Assembly: GCF_037975245.1 (NCBI RefSeq)
Contig: NC_092564.1
Coordinates: forward strand, 26,345,484 to 26,409,483
Direction: 5' to 3'
DNA from: Apostichopus japonicus
Taxonomy: Eukaryota > Echinodermata > Holothuroidea > Aspidochirotida > Stichopodidae
DNA length: 64,000 nt
Both the position numbers and the translations under genes were made by a program. Below are positions 21,011 to 35,100 of the stretch, piece after piece; positions within the stretch are counted from its first letter, which is position 1, and each line of letters begins with the position of its first letter. The notes beneath the pieces were generated by a model that did no database searches, had not been told where the DNA came from, and saw only the letters and a program-made list of their open reading frames with translations.

Positions 21011-22202
21011 CATATGAGACCTTTTCAAAGTTAAATGTAATCATCAGTTTTCGAGTTGAAAATATGCAAACTTGGTTTGGTTGATCTCTTGTAAAGTATG
21101 TTAAGTTTTGTTCATAGTGACGATATTGTTATTTCACTTGCAGGTTTTAGTACAAAGTCAATGATACAATTTTGCTGGCTCAAAATAAAAATAGTCAGAA
21201 ATGTAGTTATAGGCCGTTTCATATATTTATTGCAAATCAAAGTATTTGACATTTTAGGATGCCTATTTTGTAGTGTGAATTGAAGTAAAGTTCCTTCCTC
21301 TATTTATATGACAAAGCTTTGTCTACTCGACAACGCCCCCCCCCCCTCGCGCCCCAACCCCATTTTGTGGAACTTCACCACAATATCTGTTATGCATCAT
21401 ATTCAGTATCATGATTCAGTTAGTTTGCAAGAATTGCGCCGTACAGAACGTCGGTATCAATCAGGGAAAGGCTTGAATGTAATAACACACAACTCGATCC
21501 TCTCCTCTACCCTAGCCTCGAGAGAGTCTTGTTTCCGCCCCTAATTGAACTCCATGAATGAAAGGGTTCAATTCAAATTAAAACAAAAATAGCAAGCCTA
21601 TCAACTCCCATCAATCAAATCCCCTAAAAAAAGGCTGGAATAGACAACACTAGCCTATATATAGGTTATGGGCGTCGAGAGACAGGTCGGATCTGGGAAA
21701 ATTACGTCACCAAATCCCATCGTTTAGTGACTGTACATGAACAGAGGACATTATGCTACATCCCATACTAAAGTGGGCTCCCTATTTGACCCCGGTCTCA
21801 GAGGTATTCCCCTGAACCCCCACCTCTCTTCTCATCAGGCCTGTGTATGGTTAACCAAATATTAATAGACATGATGTTATAAGAAAGTCGACCATTCATG
21901 GTTTTTTTTGGGGGGGGGTGGGGTGGTGCTATTGGACGATATACCCGTTGGTAGGTGTAGTGTGGTGCTTTGCCTTACCTATACAAGAAGAGGTCTGAAA
22001 TATCCCGCCCTCTCCGTCTCTCTAAATATATTTTTAAAAGTAATACTACGCGCAATTTCAGAGTGCATGCTTAATATGATGGCGCACTCCCAGAATATAC
22101 GTTTTGATATCCACTAAGAAACATTCTTTACGATCAGTGAGTGGATTCGAGAATAGTATCCGAGAGAATTCTGTACTGCTTCTTGGAAAATCTACACCGA
22201 CG

Positions 22203-22355
22203 TTATCTTTTTTTCTTCTTTGCTGCTTTAGCAGACTTAGTCGTTTTTGATGATTTGTTTTTTCTGCCCCCGACGGGGGCGCTCTTTGATCCTTTAGCAG
22301 ATGTTGATGAGTTCTTCACTTCTATGCATTCTACTCGTATTCCTTGACATTTTTT
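22203..22355 (-). CDS. Zinc-binding protein gene, terminal exon
   Basis: Acceptor CTTTGCAG on the minus strand, then 50 codons and TAA. One cysteine-containing segment (KKCQGIRVEC) continues the zinc region, followed by a low-complexity Ser/Thr/Lys tail. Confidence 0.65.
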   Translation of the reverse strand, partial: KKCQGIRVECIEVKNSSTSAKGSKSAPVGGRKNKSSKTTKSAKAAKKKKR

Positions 22356-22978
22356 CTGCAAAGATCGAGAGGAAAGTATACGTCTATCATAAATAAACTG
22401 TTTCAAAGTGACACCCAATATTACATGATATTTTAATTTGTCATTATGTCAAATTTACAATAAACGTCAGGAAAAGGGGTTTTGCACGCATATGTTACTA
22501 GTTCCATTATAGCCTTTATTCACCGCAGACTTTTGTTATATAAGGGGCAACAGAAAAAGACAGCCACTCCTGCCTTTTCATTGAAACGATAAGGACACCC
22601 TCACTGCGTAGGCTCTTATGGTTCTACCAAGTCATATAGGCTCATAAATGTTTTATTTTCTTTGCAGACACTATGTATATATGCAGGTGAGGTAATAATA
22701 CATCATCACCACTAGACCTATTCCATCCTCCTCCGACCGCCACATGTATAAATTTCCCCAACATACAGTATCTCAAAATTGTTGAAGTGTTTTTTTTTGG
22801 GGGGGGGAAGGGGAAAGGGGGGCTTGCCACAGTAAAATGCATCAGTACCATAAGTACCGATGTGACGGTGTACCTGATTACAGATTCGACACCGCGATGC
22901 TCCCAGCATAAGTCCCGTAAAGTCACCTCTGAGACATTCTTTGCAGTATCTGGTTCCGCAAAACTTGCACATGTATGT
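22203..22978 (-). CDS. Cysteine-rich zinc-binding protein, last two coding exons
   Basis: Minus-strand join: exon 22978-22874 (35 codons) then terminal exon 22355-22203 with stop; both junctions are phase 0. The first exon carries six cysteines as CKFC, CKEC and CRIC pairs (TYMCKFCGTRYCKECLRG, then SRCRICNQ), which looks like a treble-clef or RING-like zinc site. The second begins KKCQGIRVECIEV and ends in a Ser/Lys-rich tail (KTTKSAKAAKKKKR). I do not recognise the family. Upstream exons are expected between 22979 and about 25000; 24067-24159 is a candidate, but its phase does not join directly. Convergent with the ankyrin gene. Confidence 0.62.
22874..22978 (-). CDS. Zinc-binding protein gene, six-cysteine exon
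   Basis: Acceptor TTTCTCTTCCAG and donor GTACAC on the minus strand. The three CxxC pairs and the conserved-looking GDFTGLM segment support this frame over the alternative open frame, which has no pattern. Confidence 0.68.
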
Positions 22979-24066
22979 CTGGAAGAGAAAGGACAGGGGT
23001 TTACCACTACTGTGGAGAGACTCTTTGGATCTGTGAAAGGACATTTTTGTAATTTAAGTCTAAAGTGTTTATAGCAACCATCCAGGTCACAATCACCATT
23101 GTTTTGTACTGTTCATGTTAGGCTATAGATTTATGCGCTGTACGCTAGGAATTGTTGAAATATTCTGTCTGTCTGTGGAGTGGGGGTTTCCACCTCCGCC
23201 CGCACAGAAATATACGTGGTTGCGCCCCCTGATTGAACGTTGGCTGTTCAACATGTGTCTGTACCACACTTATTCGATCTGTAACAATACGAGGATCATA
23301 TACACATATATGGTACCGTGTTAATTTCAATTGGTATAGGTTATGTCGATGTGCTGGTAATGCGTTATAATTATGTTGATGGCACAACAATTGTTCTTCT
23401 CAATATGCTGACAAAGGCAAATGATTCCCTTGTGCCGTGTTTTCTCATAGACCCTTTTGCAAGTTTGATTTGGCTGCCCATGATTATGGACGCAGCTCAT
23501 CTCGCCCTCCCCCCTCTTCCCAGATTAATTAAACACCATCAGGAGTTATGTTCATGGAATGGGTGTATAAGGGTCAGAAGTTTCCAAGCATTTAAAAAAA
23601 ATTACATCTTACGCTGACCGGCGGGATTATAAATTTGCAAAGAGAAAGTAGTATGGGGAATTCCCCGCTGCATTATCCAGGCTCGCCCACCTCCATCCCC
23701 TTCTGAGCAAGTTGTATAGGTGACAGTTATCCAAGATAACCCCATTTTCACACTTGGCTTACCGCCCATATCGCACCCTCATCAGTCAAAATGGAACGAA
23801 AATACTACCGTATCTCCCCACGTCAAACGAATAACCTTTTTTTTTGTCTGTTTAAAGTTAACCCTGTTACCACCCCTTTGAGCCACTTTAACCGTTTTCT
23901 CACGCTAGATAATTCATCTGCCTAATACATTTGTGCATGGACGATGTCTGTAAGCAATGATATTGTTGCGGGAAAGATAATGAAAAAGTAAGCCAAAATG
24001 TTAAGCAATTGCTTAATTGATAATAAATGCGAATGAATGTTAGCATTAAAGAGAGAGTCTACTTAC
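22979..24066. other. Intron or intergenic stretch
   Basis: A linking exon with length equal to 1 modulo 3 would be needed here if the 24067-24159 exon belongs to the zinc-protein gene; I could not find it. Nothing else recognised. Confidence 0.35.
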
Positions 24067-24159
24067 TGTGCTTGTGGTTGTGCATCCCCAACGACACATT
24101 CTTCATGTCTCCCCTCAAGCGAAAAAACACCAGTAGTCATATATTTCACTATTACTTCT
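24067..24159 (-). CDS. Possible further exon of the zinc-protein gene
   Basis: Minus strand, donor GTAAGT. The frame reads EVIVKYMTTGVFSLEGRHEE followed by CVVGDAQPQA. The composition looks protein-like and the donor is strong, but the acceptor is uncertain (CTGAG or a more distal AACAG). It ends with two bases of a codon, which does not fit the phase-0 exon at 22978. Confidence 0.4.
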
Positions 24160-27100
24160 CTCAGGCGAATTATCACATTAAACAAAAAAACGAAAGCTGT
24201 TCTTTTATGTAATTATTTGGTTATAGTCTTCATATTTGCAGTTGGACACATTCGGTCGAAAGATATCATTCTGCAAAGCAAAAATATCCGCATGTCAATT
24301 TTCTTTACCAAAACCGGTCAAGATTGTCCACGCGCATGTTGTAATTGACTACGTTCACACTCACTAGGGATGGGGTAAGTGAAACTTGACTGACTGACTG
24401 GCTGACAAGTTGTATTCAAACGATTTAAACGAGTAAAGTAATATCAAATATGTACTTAGCGGGACTTGAGGAAATCCAGCCTCACTGTACCCCTCGAAAT
24501 CAGTCTGTAGTCTGCGGGGGTACAGTGCGAGTGTTTATTCATTGTGTAAGCTCACGCCCGTGAACATTAATCCATGACCTGTCGATTCGGTGACAATTGT
24601 GTGGATAGGAAAAACCTATAACCCCGGGAACACGATTGTTGGAGTTGAATGTGTTGTCATGGAGAGGGCGGAGCAATTCATTATGACCATAGGGGTAGAG
24701 CAATCGATATTAAGTGTCTAGCAGGAAGAATTCGATGGCCACTTTGATGGGATCGGAACTATTATTGTATTGTAGGTGTAACATTCTCATGTGACCACGG
24801 TCCTGATGTAAGGCATGAAATGTACTATTAGAAGAGTATAGAACTATCATATATAAGATACATCTTCATAGACATTAAATGTTGTTAATCCGCCAGTAGT
24901 TTACATCTAGTATATCGTGACCAGCGGAGCAACCACGTTGCGTAGGTCTGGGATTAATACCCCCCTCCCAAGATTAATATCGTGAGGGTCAGCTCCCCCT
25001 CCCATCGATAGATAATATTACAAACAAACAAATTCTAGTGCACAGTACAAAATTGTATGTAACAGTTATGGCAATACAATCTAAACAGTTCTTGAACATG
25101 ATTGTTTCAGAGGTTGCAAAATATAGCACCATTTGAATGTAAGCACACTCCATTTTACCAAAATTTCACAAAAGAGAGGGGGAATTTCGCCCCTGGACGA
25201 CGTTACATCTTAGCCCCCCCCCCCAACGTGACCAGGGGTCTCCTGGTTGTTACGCTTCAAGCAAAACCGGCGCAAGAATGCACCATATATGGACGAATGC
25301 ATGGTGGTTCATGGCGGCCTAGTATCATGAACAGATAGTGTCCATACTGAATGCAATATGCATCGTTTCTTAATTTATAACAATGAATAAATAATTATAT
25401 CATTTGTTTAAATATATATAGGCCTCTGTATTGGAAAGCTTACTTCATCTAAATACTACTTACAATTTCGAGAAAATAAAACAAGGAGTCGCTCAGTGGA
25501 ATTGCAAATCGACCAATATTCCACCGACAGTTCACATAGCATATCCCACCAAGTTTAAAAATTCATCAGCTTTATCATATAGGGAGTTCGCGACTTGGCA
25601 ATTTAATTACTGTATGGAATTTTCGGTCTTTTTTTTTTTAAATTAAATCGAGAACTGAAAAGGTAAAAGCAAACTAGATTTTTGGTTATATTCACCCTCT
25701 AAGCATTGATACTATTACCCCATCTAAGACAACTTTTGCTGAAGCACAATATGAAGTGACATGCTCAGTAAACATCCATCAGCTTTGGACAAGACCTTCA
25801 AGCTTTAACGTCCATTGAACCTTAACAAAGAGGACTTAACAATTACACCTTATACCTTAACGTACCTTACATACCTTTATATACTTTAACAAATAGGACG
25901 ATAAAAATCTTAGGGATTTTCCACTTTTAATTTATTGGCCAACAACTAGCTTGATTATTCCCAAAATTCATGTGGAATGGAGATGGCGCCCTTTTGCACT
26001 AACTATAATAGCATCCTGACTGACAACAGAGAAACTTCATTTAGCAGAAATTTGACAATTTTAAAGGTATGTAACCTAAGTTGTTAAAATCCCAAGGCAT
26101 TTTCAACTATATATGCCCTTTGATTATATAACAGGCAATAAAAATGTTATTATATATATCCCGATATATATATATATCCCGATATATAAATATATATGTG
26201 TATATATTATACTTAAATCGTGATGTTATATCACATCATGTGCAATTTCGAAAGTCACCGCTTGTAACTAATGGTAAAATGATTTCTGGCCTTTGGGAAT
26301 GACTACCAAAATGTCGGACCGAGATAAGAGAACTTCATCTTTGACACAAAATTGACAATTTTATAAGGTATATCATTTTGTTTCATTGTTTTCGGCAAAT
26401 ATCACGACTATTTTTATTCTTCTCACGATCATGCGTAGTATGGATGACGCCCTTTTAATAAATGTCAGACAAAATTGTTATAAATCAAAAGTCCCGGAAT
26501 TCTTTCAAAATCGTATTTCATTTCATTATTTTATTTAGAAGTATAATTTCCATGGAAACCCATTTAACATTCGGAAAATGCGCTTCTGGGCTCTGGGAAT
26601 CTAAACTAACACACCAGCAGAAAAATTCAGATAAACTTTGGCCCAAGTTTGCAAGGTTATATAGCCCCTCTGATGTTTTTCAAGTTTCACCAGTCCCCTT
26701 TTAACATCTTTCCACATCAACATATCACTTTAATATATATGTTAGATTCCTTAAACTTTCATAGTAACAGACCACCTTCAGATGAGGCAATCCATATTTT
26801 GACATCCTGAAATGAATACAAGAAATTTACCTTTAGTCGCCAACCTTATTACAGAAGTCCGAATGCCTCAAAATATCGTAAAAACGAAGTCTCGAATTTT
26901 CAATCTAAAATTGGCGATAAGGAAAAGGGGCAGGTGAGAGGTGGTAAGATTGTGTAAAAAAGAGAAAAGATATCTCCACTCGGAATTCAACCATGGGAAC
27001 CATGGTGGGGTCCACACTTACTTGCTCCTTCTTGAGATTATTGTATAAATTCCTATATAAAATAACTTTTGATGTGAATTCTTGTTTATATGTTCCAGCT

Positions 27101-29004
27101 TTGATAATTTTTTTCACACTTCTGGTGGAATTCATTATCTTTATTCAGCTATACTTGTAATCCTGTTTCTTCTCTTCGTACCTTCAGTATTGTTCAAGTG
27201 TAGTTCAACAAAATGGCAATTTTTGGCTACATTTTCATTAAAATCTACAAAAGGGTAATTTTTAGTTACAAGAAGGGAAGAACCTAAGTTACCTCTCCCT
27301 ACACCCAGCTCCACCAATCCTGTTCAAGGCTAGAAAAGGAACTGAGCCAGCAACAAAAGGAATGCAAATCCTGTGAAATAATGACTACATGTTAAAATCA
27401 TTACTCTTGGTAAGCAAAAGTTAAATTTATGTTAATATGTGACAGACAGTACAAAGAAAAACTGTTAAAAAGTGCAGGCCACGTTTTAATACCATTTTTA
27501 TTTTTCAAGAACTTAATCTGTAAACACCGAGGACTTGTGTGCAACAGTCACTGGAAAATAGGTTAAGTGCATCATTAGAACACTTAGTACATCATTATGT
27601 CAGCACCGAAATCAGCCCATTAGAGGGCGTCAAAATGGTGAGTAAAAATGCTCTTATGAATTTCACTTGGGTTAATGGTATTAAACTGTACCCCTTGGTG
27701 ACTGGTCATTGGCATTAAGTTCAAAGAAATGCTTCTCCTTTTTACTTTGATAGATTTATTAGAATTTATAAAATAACAAATTCACTTAAAGTACTAGGCT
27801 TGAAACAAGGAGGGTGAGGTCATCTCCACTACCTGGCTTTCATTTCTAAAAAAATTTCAAAGGCAAAATTCAAGACAGCTAAGAGACCCTAAGCTCAACT
27901 TATGAACATAATACACAAAATCTCTTTCCTTTTCTTGGAATATTAAATAACTAACACTCAATGAAAACGAGGGAATGAAATTTACTTAACAGATTACTGG
28001 TTCTGTGTACAAACTGAACTTGGTAAGTACAACCATAACTGCACTATGTAACATTATTTAAAACATTGCTATGACTTCAAGAAGGAATTAGGATGTGATA
28101 TCCAATTTCAATTTAATTGTTTAGTCAAATACAATATTTGTTGTAAGCTCTGAAACCCAACAGTGAAAGCAATGAAGAGAACTGATGGGTTAGACAAATT
28201 AGTAACTGATATAATATTTTTAAATAAGTAAAAATCTAACAAAACTCAACAAAAGAATACCAACGTATAATGTCTCACTAGAACATTCTTTGACTTTTTT
28301 GACCACTTATTTTGCAAAATTTTTCCTCATTGCGAGTATCAAATATAATCCTGGTGAACACTGCTATTATGCTGTATGTTTCTCAGCCTGATTCTTGAAG
28401 CTATGGGAAACCCTGCTTCCTGCAAAAGGGATTAGATATTTTTTTTCCAAAGATTTATTTCTCTTTGTGATAACTTACACTCTTATAGAGCAACAAGGTA
28501 ATTAAAATCTCTAGGAACAGATTGAGACACAACTTTGCTGTATCTCTGAGAATTATTGAAAGCAAATGTTAGAAACAAAAAGAAAAGGAAGCAAAATTGT
28601 CTTTAGATGCTGTTCCACTGGAAGCATTTCTGTCTTACAAAATTGGTTGTATATGTAGTTGATTCTTTTCTGCAATCACCTTCCTCAGATAGCAAAGGCT
28701 GACGCACTTCATACTCCATTTCAAACGTAAATGAAAAAATTCATAAACTGAGGAATTTTCTCTCTAATACTCTTTTTTCCCCCAAAAGTTCACTGCCACA
28801 ATTTTTAACTGGCAGAACATTCCCATTCGATCAATTTGAAAATTTCTGTTATCAATTTTTAAATTGAGTGCGTCCATTGTTTTTGCAACACCTCGGTTTC
28901 TGAGACTTTTAACGAGTCCTACGGTCCAAAGAAAAGAGATATCCCACTATTCTTCAGAACACTTCTTTCTTTTTTACAAGTCTGACATTTTTGAGGCCTT
29001 GACG
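24160..29004. other. Stretch between the zinc-protein gene and ATXN7L3
   Basis: AT-rich. The part nearest 29005 is probably ATXN7L3 3' UTR; a minus-strand AATAAA (TTTATT at 28454-28459) is a candidate signal. A CCCGATATATATA motif repeats near 26158-26190. A fragment near 25100-25260 resembles the repeat at 49796-50152 in its CACCATTT...TTAGCCC segment. No exon recognised. Confidence 0.4.
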
Positions 29005-29147
29005 TCATCCGTTGGCGATGTCGTACTGTGTCACGTCACCGTGCCCACCCGGTGATTGCACTAGTCGAAGGGGTGGGGGCCTCTTCTTCTTTCTTTGAGT
29101 TAACTTCGGCCCTTTTTTCCGTTTCTTTGTTTGGCCATCGTTTGAAT
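29005..29147 (-). CDS. ATXN7L3: ATXN7L3 exon 10, basic C-terminus and stop
   Basis: Phase fits exon 9. Encodes DGQTKKRKKGPKLTQRKKKR, a PPP run and a QYDIANG end before TGA. The vertebrate tail has the same lysine-rich then proline-rich order. The acceptor AATCGTAG has a weak pyrimidine tract, so this is the least certain exon. Confidence 0.75.
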
Positions 29148-32100
29148 CTACGATTAAAATTGAAAAAAGTCATCAGTGATTAGAAATAGACTTTGTCAAA
29201 AAAAAAAAAAAGACTGACATTGAGAGTGAGGAAAAGTGTTAACAAAACTGCTCATCTACTGCGAGGAGCCCAAGTAGGGTATAAGATAAATGAGCCTGTA
29301 GTTTCCATCCTAGCAGGATCTTCTTCAAAGGTGAAATGAAATGAAATCAGAGAGGGGGGGGGGCAAAATTAAGTTAAACAGATGGACAGACAACTTAATA
29401 GGAACATACAAGAATGAATGGTCTATAGTACTGGGACAGAACAAAAGGCAGTGAGATGAAAGGACAGAAAAGATGAAAAGATGTAAAGGATGAGGAGATA
29501 AACTGTGCAGAGGGGTGTAAAGCTGGGGGGGGGGTTAATTCTTAAAGGAGGTGAATAAATGAGAAAGAAAAGGGGTTAGACAGGGTAATAATGTTTCTGT
29601 GTGAATGGACATTATGTGTAATGAAGAGAGTGGGGGTGATGAAAGAACGGGGTAGGTTGGGACAAAAGATGGGGGGGGGGGGAATATTTTGACGATAATG
29701 TGGGATAATTTCTATTAGATAGGAGAGAACCACATTTTGATATTCAATATGCCCATCAATATCTTTATCAGTCAGAGGGTATAACTGTCCACTCTCTCCC
29801 CACAAATACCAACCCACCAAAGTTGATAAATGTTAGCATGCGACAGTGTGTGCTGCTCTTACATGTTGTGGATGTGGAATCTGTAGGGGACGGGTTTCCT
29901 GAGCTACTAGTTTCGTACTGGCGTAGTCTGCTGAGGGAATCACGGAGCGCCTGTCCGTCTCCGTCCTCATAAGTATCAATGTCTACTTGGATGTCATCCG
30001 GATCTATGACAGTCCTGGTGAAGAAAGCAAAAGGAAAGACATTAACAAAAGAAAGGAAAATACCGCACCGTGTTAACACTCATATAAAGTACAAAGTTAC
30101 TCAAGTTGGGAGACAAGTACACTGATATCACAAAGCAAACAATGCTATGCAAGATGGGCAAAACCCAAAGCAATTTATACCATTTTTGTACACGGAACGA
30201 AAATTTTATACTATTTGAAAAGTGAAAAGTGATAAATATAAAAAGCTGCTATATGAGATGTGACAAGTAAAATTATTAGCCTATTAGTGATATAATAGTG
30301 GTAGGTAATCTGGCTATAAATGCATGAATAATTGTTTTGTGGATAACGTAACCTGTTGTTCTAAAGGTCATCTATGTTACTGTCACAGAATTATTCACAC
30401 ACTGAAGTAGTCGGTTTAGGTGATAAAGCCAGCTGCCCACTGCTCAAACTCAAAACAACTGTAGAAGATGAGATTCAACTCGTCTGTCATGACTTAAAGT
30501 TTCTATAGTTGTCGGACCCATCGTTGCTGAAACTAACTCAAACCCACTGAATGAATGATCAGTAAATGCTGGACAACTTCTCTCTTCACACATAAAGTGC
30601 TTAAAGTCACATGCAAAACAATTTCTCCAGGACTGGTTACATTTATTGATACTGGTCAGTTGTATCAATAACTAGTAACTACGAACTGCTCGACAAATGG
30701 CCCAATAGAAAACATAGTGGACTTTAACATAAAATGGCTCCCAGACAGTGACTAGAGAGCAGCAAATAGGTTTGACAAACAGAAGCTTATAATTAGAAAA
30801 CAAATATGCGGTTGTGTTTACCCGTCTGGGCGAACCCTGACCCTGTCATCGGTTTCTAGACCGAGAATATATCTCCGGACCGACTGACGTTGCTCCTCTG
30901 TGTGCTGTGGACATCTTAAGGACCTGACACAAAAGAAAGATGAAACATAAATTGAAATGACGTCTAATTATTTATTATTATTATTCTTTTGTTTTTTGTT
31001 GCTATGTACCATTTTGCAATACTGAATGCTTAATAATGGTATCTATAGTTTGTTAGCCACTTCATAAAGGCTTAGCAATCTATCTCATTTCATACTGGGG
31101 GGGGGGGGGGTTGTATTCAGTGAAACTGGGGTTATGATTGTTGGTAACATGGTATGCAATGGGTTCCAGGGAAAAAATAATCCAAGATTTTACAAAAGAG
31201 GGTGTATTGCCCTGAGTTTGTTAGCTCAGTTGGTAGTGTACAGGCCTTGTAATCCTGAAGTAACCTGATTGACTCCTATTCTACACAACTTTTGTGCTCT
31301 TTCAAATGCCGTAAGCACTTCCTCCATCAGGGTTCCATTTCTCTTATTTTACCTGGGGTGAAATATATTGTGTCCCACAAATTTAATGTAACGTTTCCCT
31401 GTGTCAATTTTATTGGACTTTGAGTAGCAGAGTTTGTTGTTAGCCACCTCATCCTTCCTCAGAGACTAGAGTCTGGTAAAATCCAACTGAAGCAAATTCA
31501 AATGCAAAATGCAACTTTAAAAGTAAAGATTGGTACATAAGGAATAGCACAAAATGAATGTGACCACCTTTGGGGATATCAACAGTGTTGTCAATACACT
31601 GACATGAATTGCAGAAACTATGAACACATTTTCTATATAGGCATGTACTGTCTGTAAATCTAACTTCTTGTTGGTAACCATATGTTCTAATAGACAATGC
31701 CGGTTTACAAAGCTTAGTGCCTTTCTTGGTTACCACTCCTCCCAACCCCCTCCCACTCTTAGTCTCAATAATTTATGTATGAAAGTTATTGTACCCCATC
31801 ACTCCAATAGCATGCATATCTCTCCAATTCCCAACATGTACGTTTCTAACTTACTATACATTTCCCACCTTACGAAAAATTACACCATACCCGCTTCTGT
31901 CCAAGTTTTCCAAATTTTCTACACCTTTTACGCCCAACTGTGCAAGTTACTTCTGCAATGCACTCCTCAACTGTGCAAGTTACTAAAATCCTGCCCTGCC
32001 CAATTGTGTAAGATATTACATCTATTATGCCACATCTTTACCATCTAACGAAGTACCCACACCCTTTCTGCACCCTTTTCCGCATGTTGCCTCTTATCAT

Positions 32101-35100
32101 TCTCCACCATATATACACCTATTTTGACTGCACATACTCACTTTGTACACATTTTCTTTGTATGTTCCGATATGACACCACATGTGGTTAGGAGGAGACG
32201 TTTCCTATCTTCAAGGGATAGAGTGTCGTACATAGGTGTTCCGCTACTGCCAACCTGCTCAAAATACAAATGATAGCCACACATGATAGTTAACTAAGAT
32301 GATAAACTACTTTCAAGTAGTTACCCTTTAATATGTTAAAGGTCAACTGTTTCGAGATAAACTATTTAATGCATTCAAATACAAATGATACCCACAGTTA
32401 ACTGAGATGATAAACTGCTGGCAAGTAGTTACCCTTTAATAGGTTAAAGGTCAACTGTTTTCTGATAAACTATTTAAATGCATTCAAATACAAATGATAC
32501 CCACAGTTAACTAACTGAGATGATAAGCTACTGGCAAGTAGTTACCCTTTAATAGGTTAAAGGTCAACTGTTTTCTGATAAACTATTTAAATGCATTCAA
32601 ATACAAATGATACCCACAGTTAACTGAGATGATAAGCTACTGGCAAGTAGTAACCCGTTAATAGGTTAAAGGTCAACTCTTTTGTGATAAACTATTTTAA
32701 TGCCCATTCAAATAGAAATGATACCCACAGTTAACTAACTGAGATGATAAACTGCTGGCAAGTAGTTACCCTTTAATAGGTTAAAGGTCAACTGTTTCGT
32801 GATAAACTATTTTAAGGCACATTCAAAATGCTAGTAAATACTTAACTGGAAAACATAAGAATATTAGCATTTATGTCATCTGTACATTACGAACGAAATA
32901 TAAAAACATATATTTTAGCATTGTTAGATTCATTTACTAGTTTTTGGGGAAATTCCATGCTTTCCTGTCAGCTTGCCGATCCTGATTTGCAGTACATGAA
33001 AAAAGCATCTCCTGTTTTATTTAGAAATAACAATGGACGCATTGTTAAGACATACCAAGGAATTTGGAGTAAGATAAGATAAGATAAGATTCTAACTGTA
33101 ACATAGTAGTGTCAGAGAATGAGGCAGCTAGCATACTGCAGCTAGTATAACTTTCTAAGGTTGAAACTTTGGTCAATGTTCCAATATCACTATAACAATA
33201 TTTTTTTCTTTTTAGAAGAATGGATGGAGGCTGGTGGCGGCCCAAAAAATGTCAAACTTTCTGTTATATCCAATTTTTTTTTCAGTGGTGAAGTGGGTGC
33301 CTCTCTTTGTGAGCAGACACAGACAAGCAAAACCCTGTTTGTCACCCATTTTCTCTTGACCTTTCAGTAACACCATTTCTCTTTTATGTTATGAAGCCCC
33401 CCATTCTGTGCCCAACTGTTTAAACAATACTTGACAAATGTACACAAAGTGACACCCACTTAATATGCTAGCAGGTGAAACCTGCAGGTGAAACCTGCAG
33501 CCAAACAGTAATCAACACAAGAGATAACTTCTTTGAATGCTTTCAACAATTCCATGGATGATGTGCATTTTTCAAATTCTTCCCTTCTCTTAGTAGCTCT
33601 TGTTTCCTCTTTTTGGTCACTTATTTCTATCTGTCAATTAATTCACAACTTGTCAATATTTCACTCATAATAACAAAACAAAAAATACAATTTGCCCTCT
33701 GACAGTGTCAGAACTCACTTTGTAAACACTTTGATATAAAGCAATTGATGGTATGTATGCACTAGGAACCAAGACAAACGTCCCTTCATACAGCCCCCCC
33801 TCTCCCACCCCACCAAAATCCAATATGACACACCAAAAGGGTGGGGGCAGGGCTTAGCATTAGTAAAATAACCTGTACATTTATGATAGAAATTTGACAA
33901 TTTGTCTCAAAAAATAGGTATCACATGTTCTTAAACTTATATCTAGCTATGATAGATTTCATAGGTAGAAGTCTGTGGTATGTATGGTATGATACTAGGT
34001 ACTCAACACACTGTTATTGGTACATTTGGTAAGTGCAGTAGTGTCAGTATACAGTATTAGGCATAGGTATCACAGGTACTTCTCATTGCTACCTAGCTAT
34101 GATAGGTTTCATGGGTAGAAGTCTGTGGTATGTATGGTATCATACTAGGCACTCAACACTGTTATGTGTACATATGGTAAGTACAGTAATGTCAGTATAC
34201 AGTATTAGGCATAGGTATCACAGCTACTTCTCATTGCTACCTAGCTATGATAGGTTTCATAGGTAGAAGTCTGTGGTATGTATGGTATGATACTAGGCAC
34301 TCAACACACTGTTATTGGTACATTTGGTAAGTGCAGTAGTGTCAGTATACAGTATTAGGCATAGGTATCACAGGTACTTCTCATTGCTACCTAGCTATGA
34401 TAGGTTTCATAGGTAGAAGTCTGTGGTATGTATGGTATGATACTAGGCACTCAACACACTGTTATAGGTATATTTGGTAAGTGCAGTAGTGTCAGTATAC
34501 AGTATTAGGTATCACAGCTACTTCTCATTGCTACCTAGCTATGATAGGTTTCATAGGTAGAAGTCTGTGGTATGTATGGTATCGTACTAGGCACTCAACA
34601 CACTGTTATATGTACATTTGGTAAGTGCAGTAGTGTCAGTATACAGTATTAGGTATCACAGGTACTTCTCATTGCTACCAGCTATGATAGGTTTCATAGG
34701 TAGAAGTCTGTGGCATGTATGGTATCATACTAGTCACTCAACACTGTTGTTGGTACATTTGGTAAGAACAGTAGTGTCAGTATTGCAGTTGTTAACAACA
34801 TATAGTGTGATTTAGTCATGGTGACTTAGCAAGTAAGTTTTATAATCCTGCAAGTCATGATTTGTTGTTTATTTCCTCTTTGCTCCCCAACTTTATGTAC
34901 AGCTGACCTCCTTAACTGTAAACAATTATTGAAAACTGAACCAATGCCCTTGGGGGTTGTGTGAAAAGAGATCATGGAATATTGCGACGAAATTTTACAT
35001 TTTTGTCCCTCTTTGTTCTTTTTAATTAGCAGTTTTGTGTTTGCATTCATCTCCTATGCCTATATAAGTAAGCTGGGGTTTTTCCCAGCTAGACAGACAA

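Larger units (their letters stand above)
18366..22202. other. Intergenic stretch with decayed tandem repeats
   Basis: Contains a degenerate minisatellite (19255-19585), a threefold diverged duplication very rich in TAGGCCTA words (19940-21010), C- and G-runs near 21337 and 21910. No host gene recognised. Confidence 0.5.

Noticed and set aside
22642-23007. Alternative frame over the six-cysteine exon
   Set aside because: It gives no motif, whereas the chosen frame yields three CxxC pairs and joins the next exon in phase.
26905-27135. 76-aa minus-strand frame between the zinc-protein gene and ATXN7L3
   Set aside because: No recognisable motif, and nothing ties it to either gene by phase or splice sites.
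31214-31289. Functional tRNA-Thr gene
   Set aside because: Box A is good but the acceptor and T stems do not pair and box B is degenerate.
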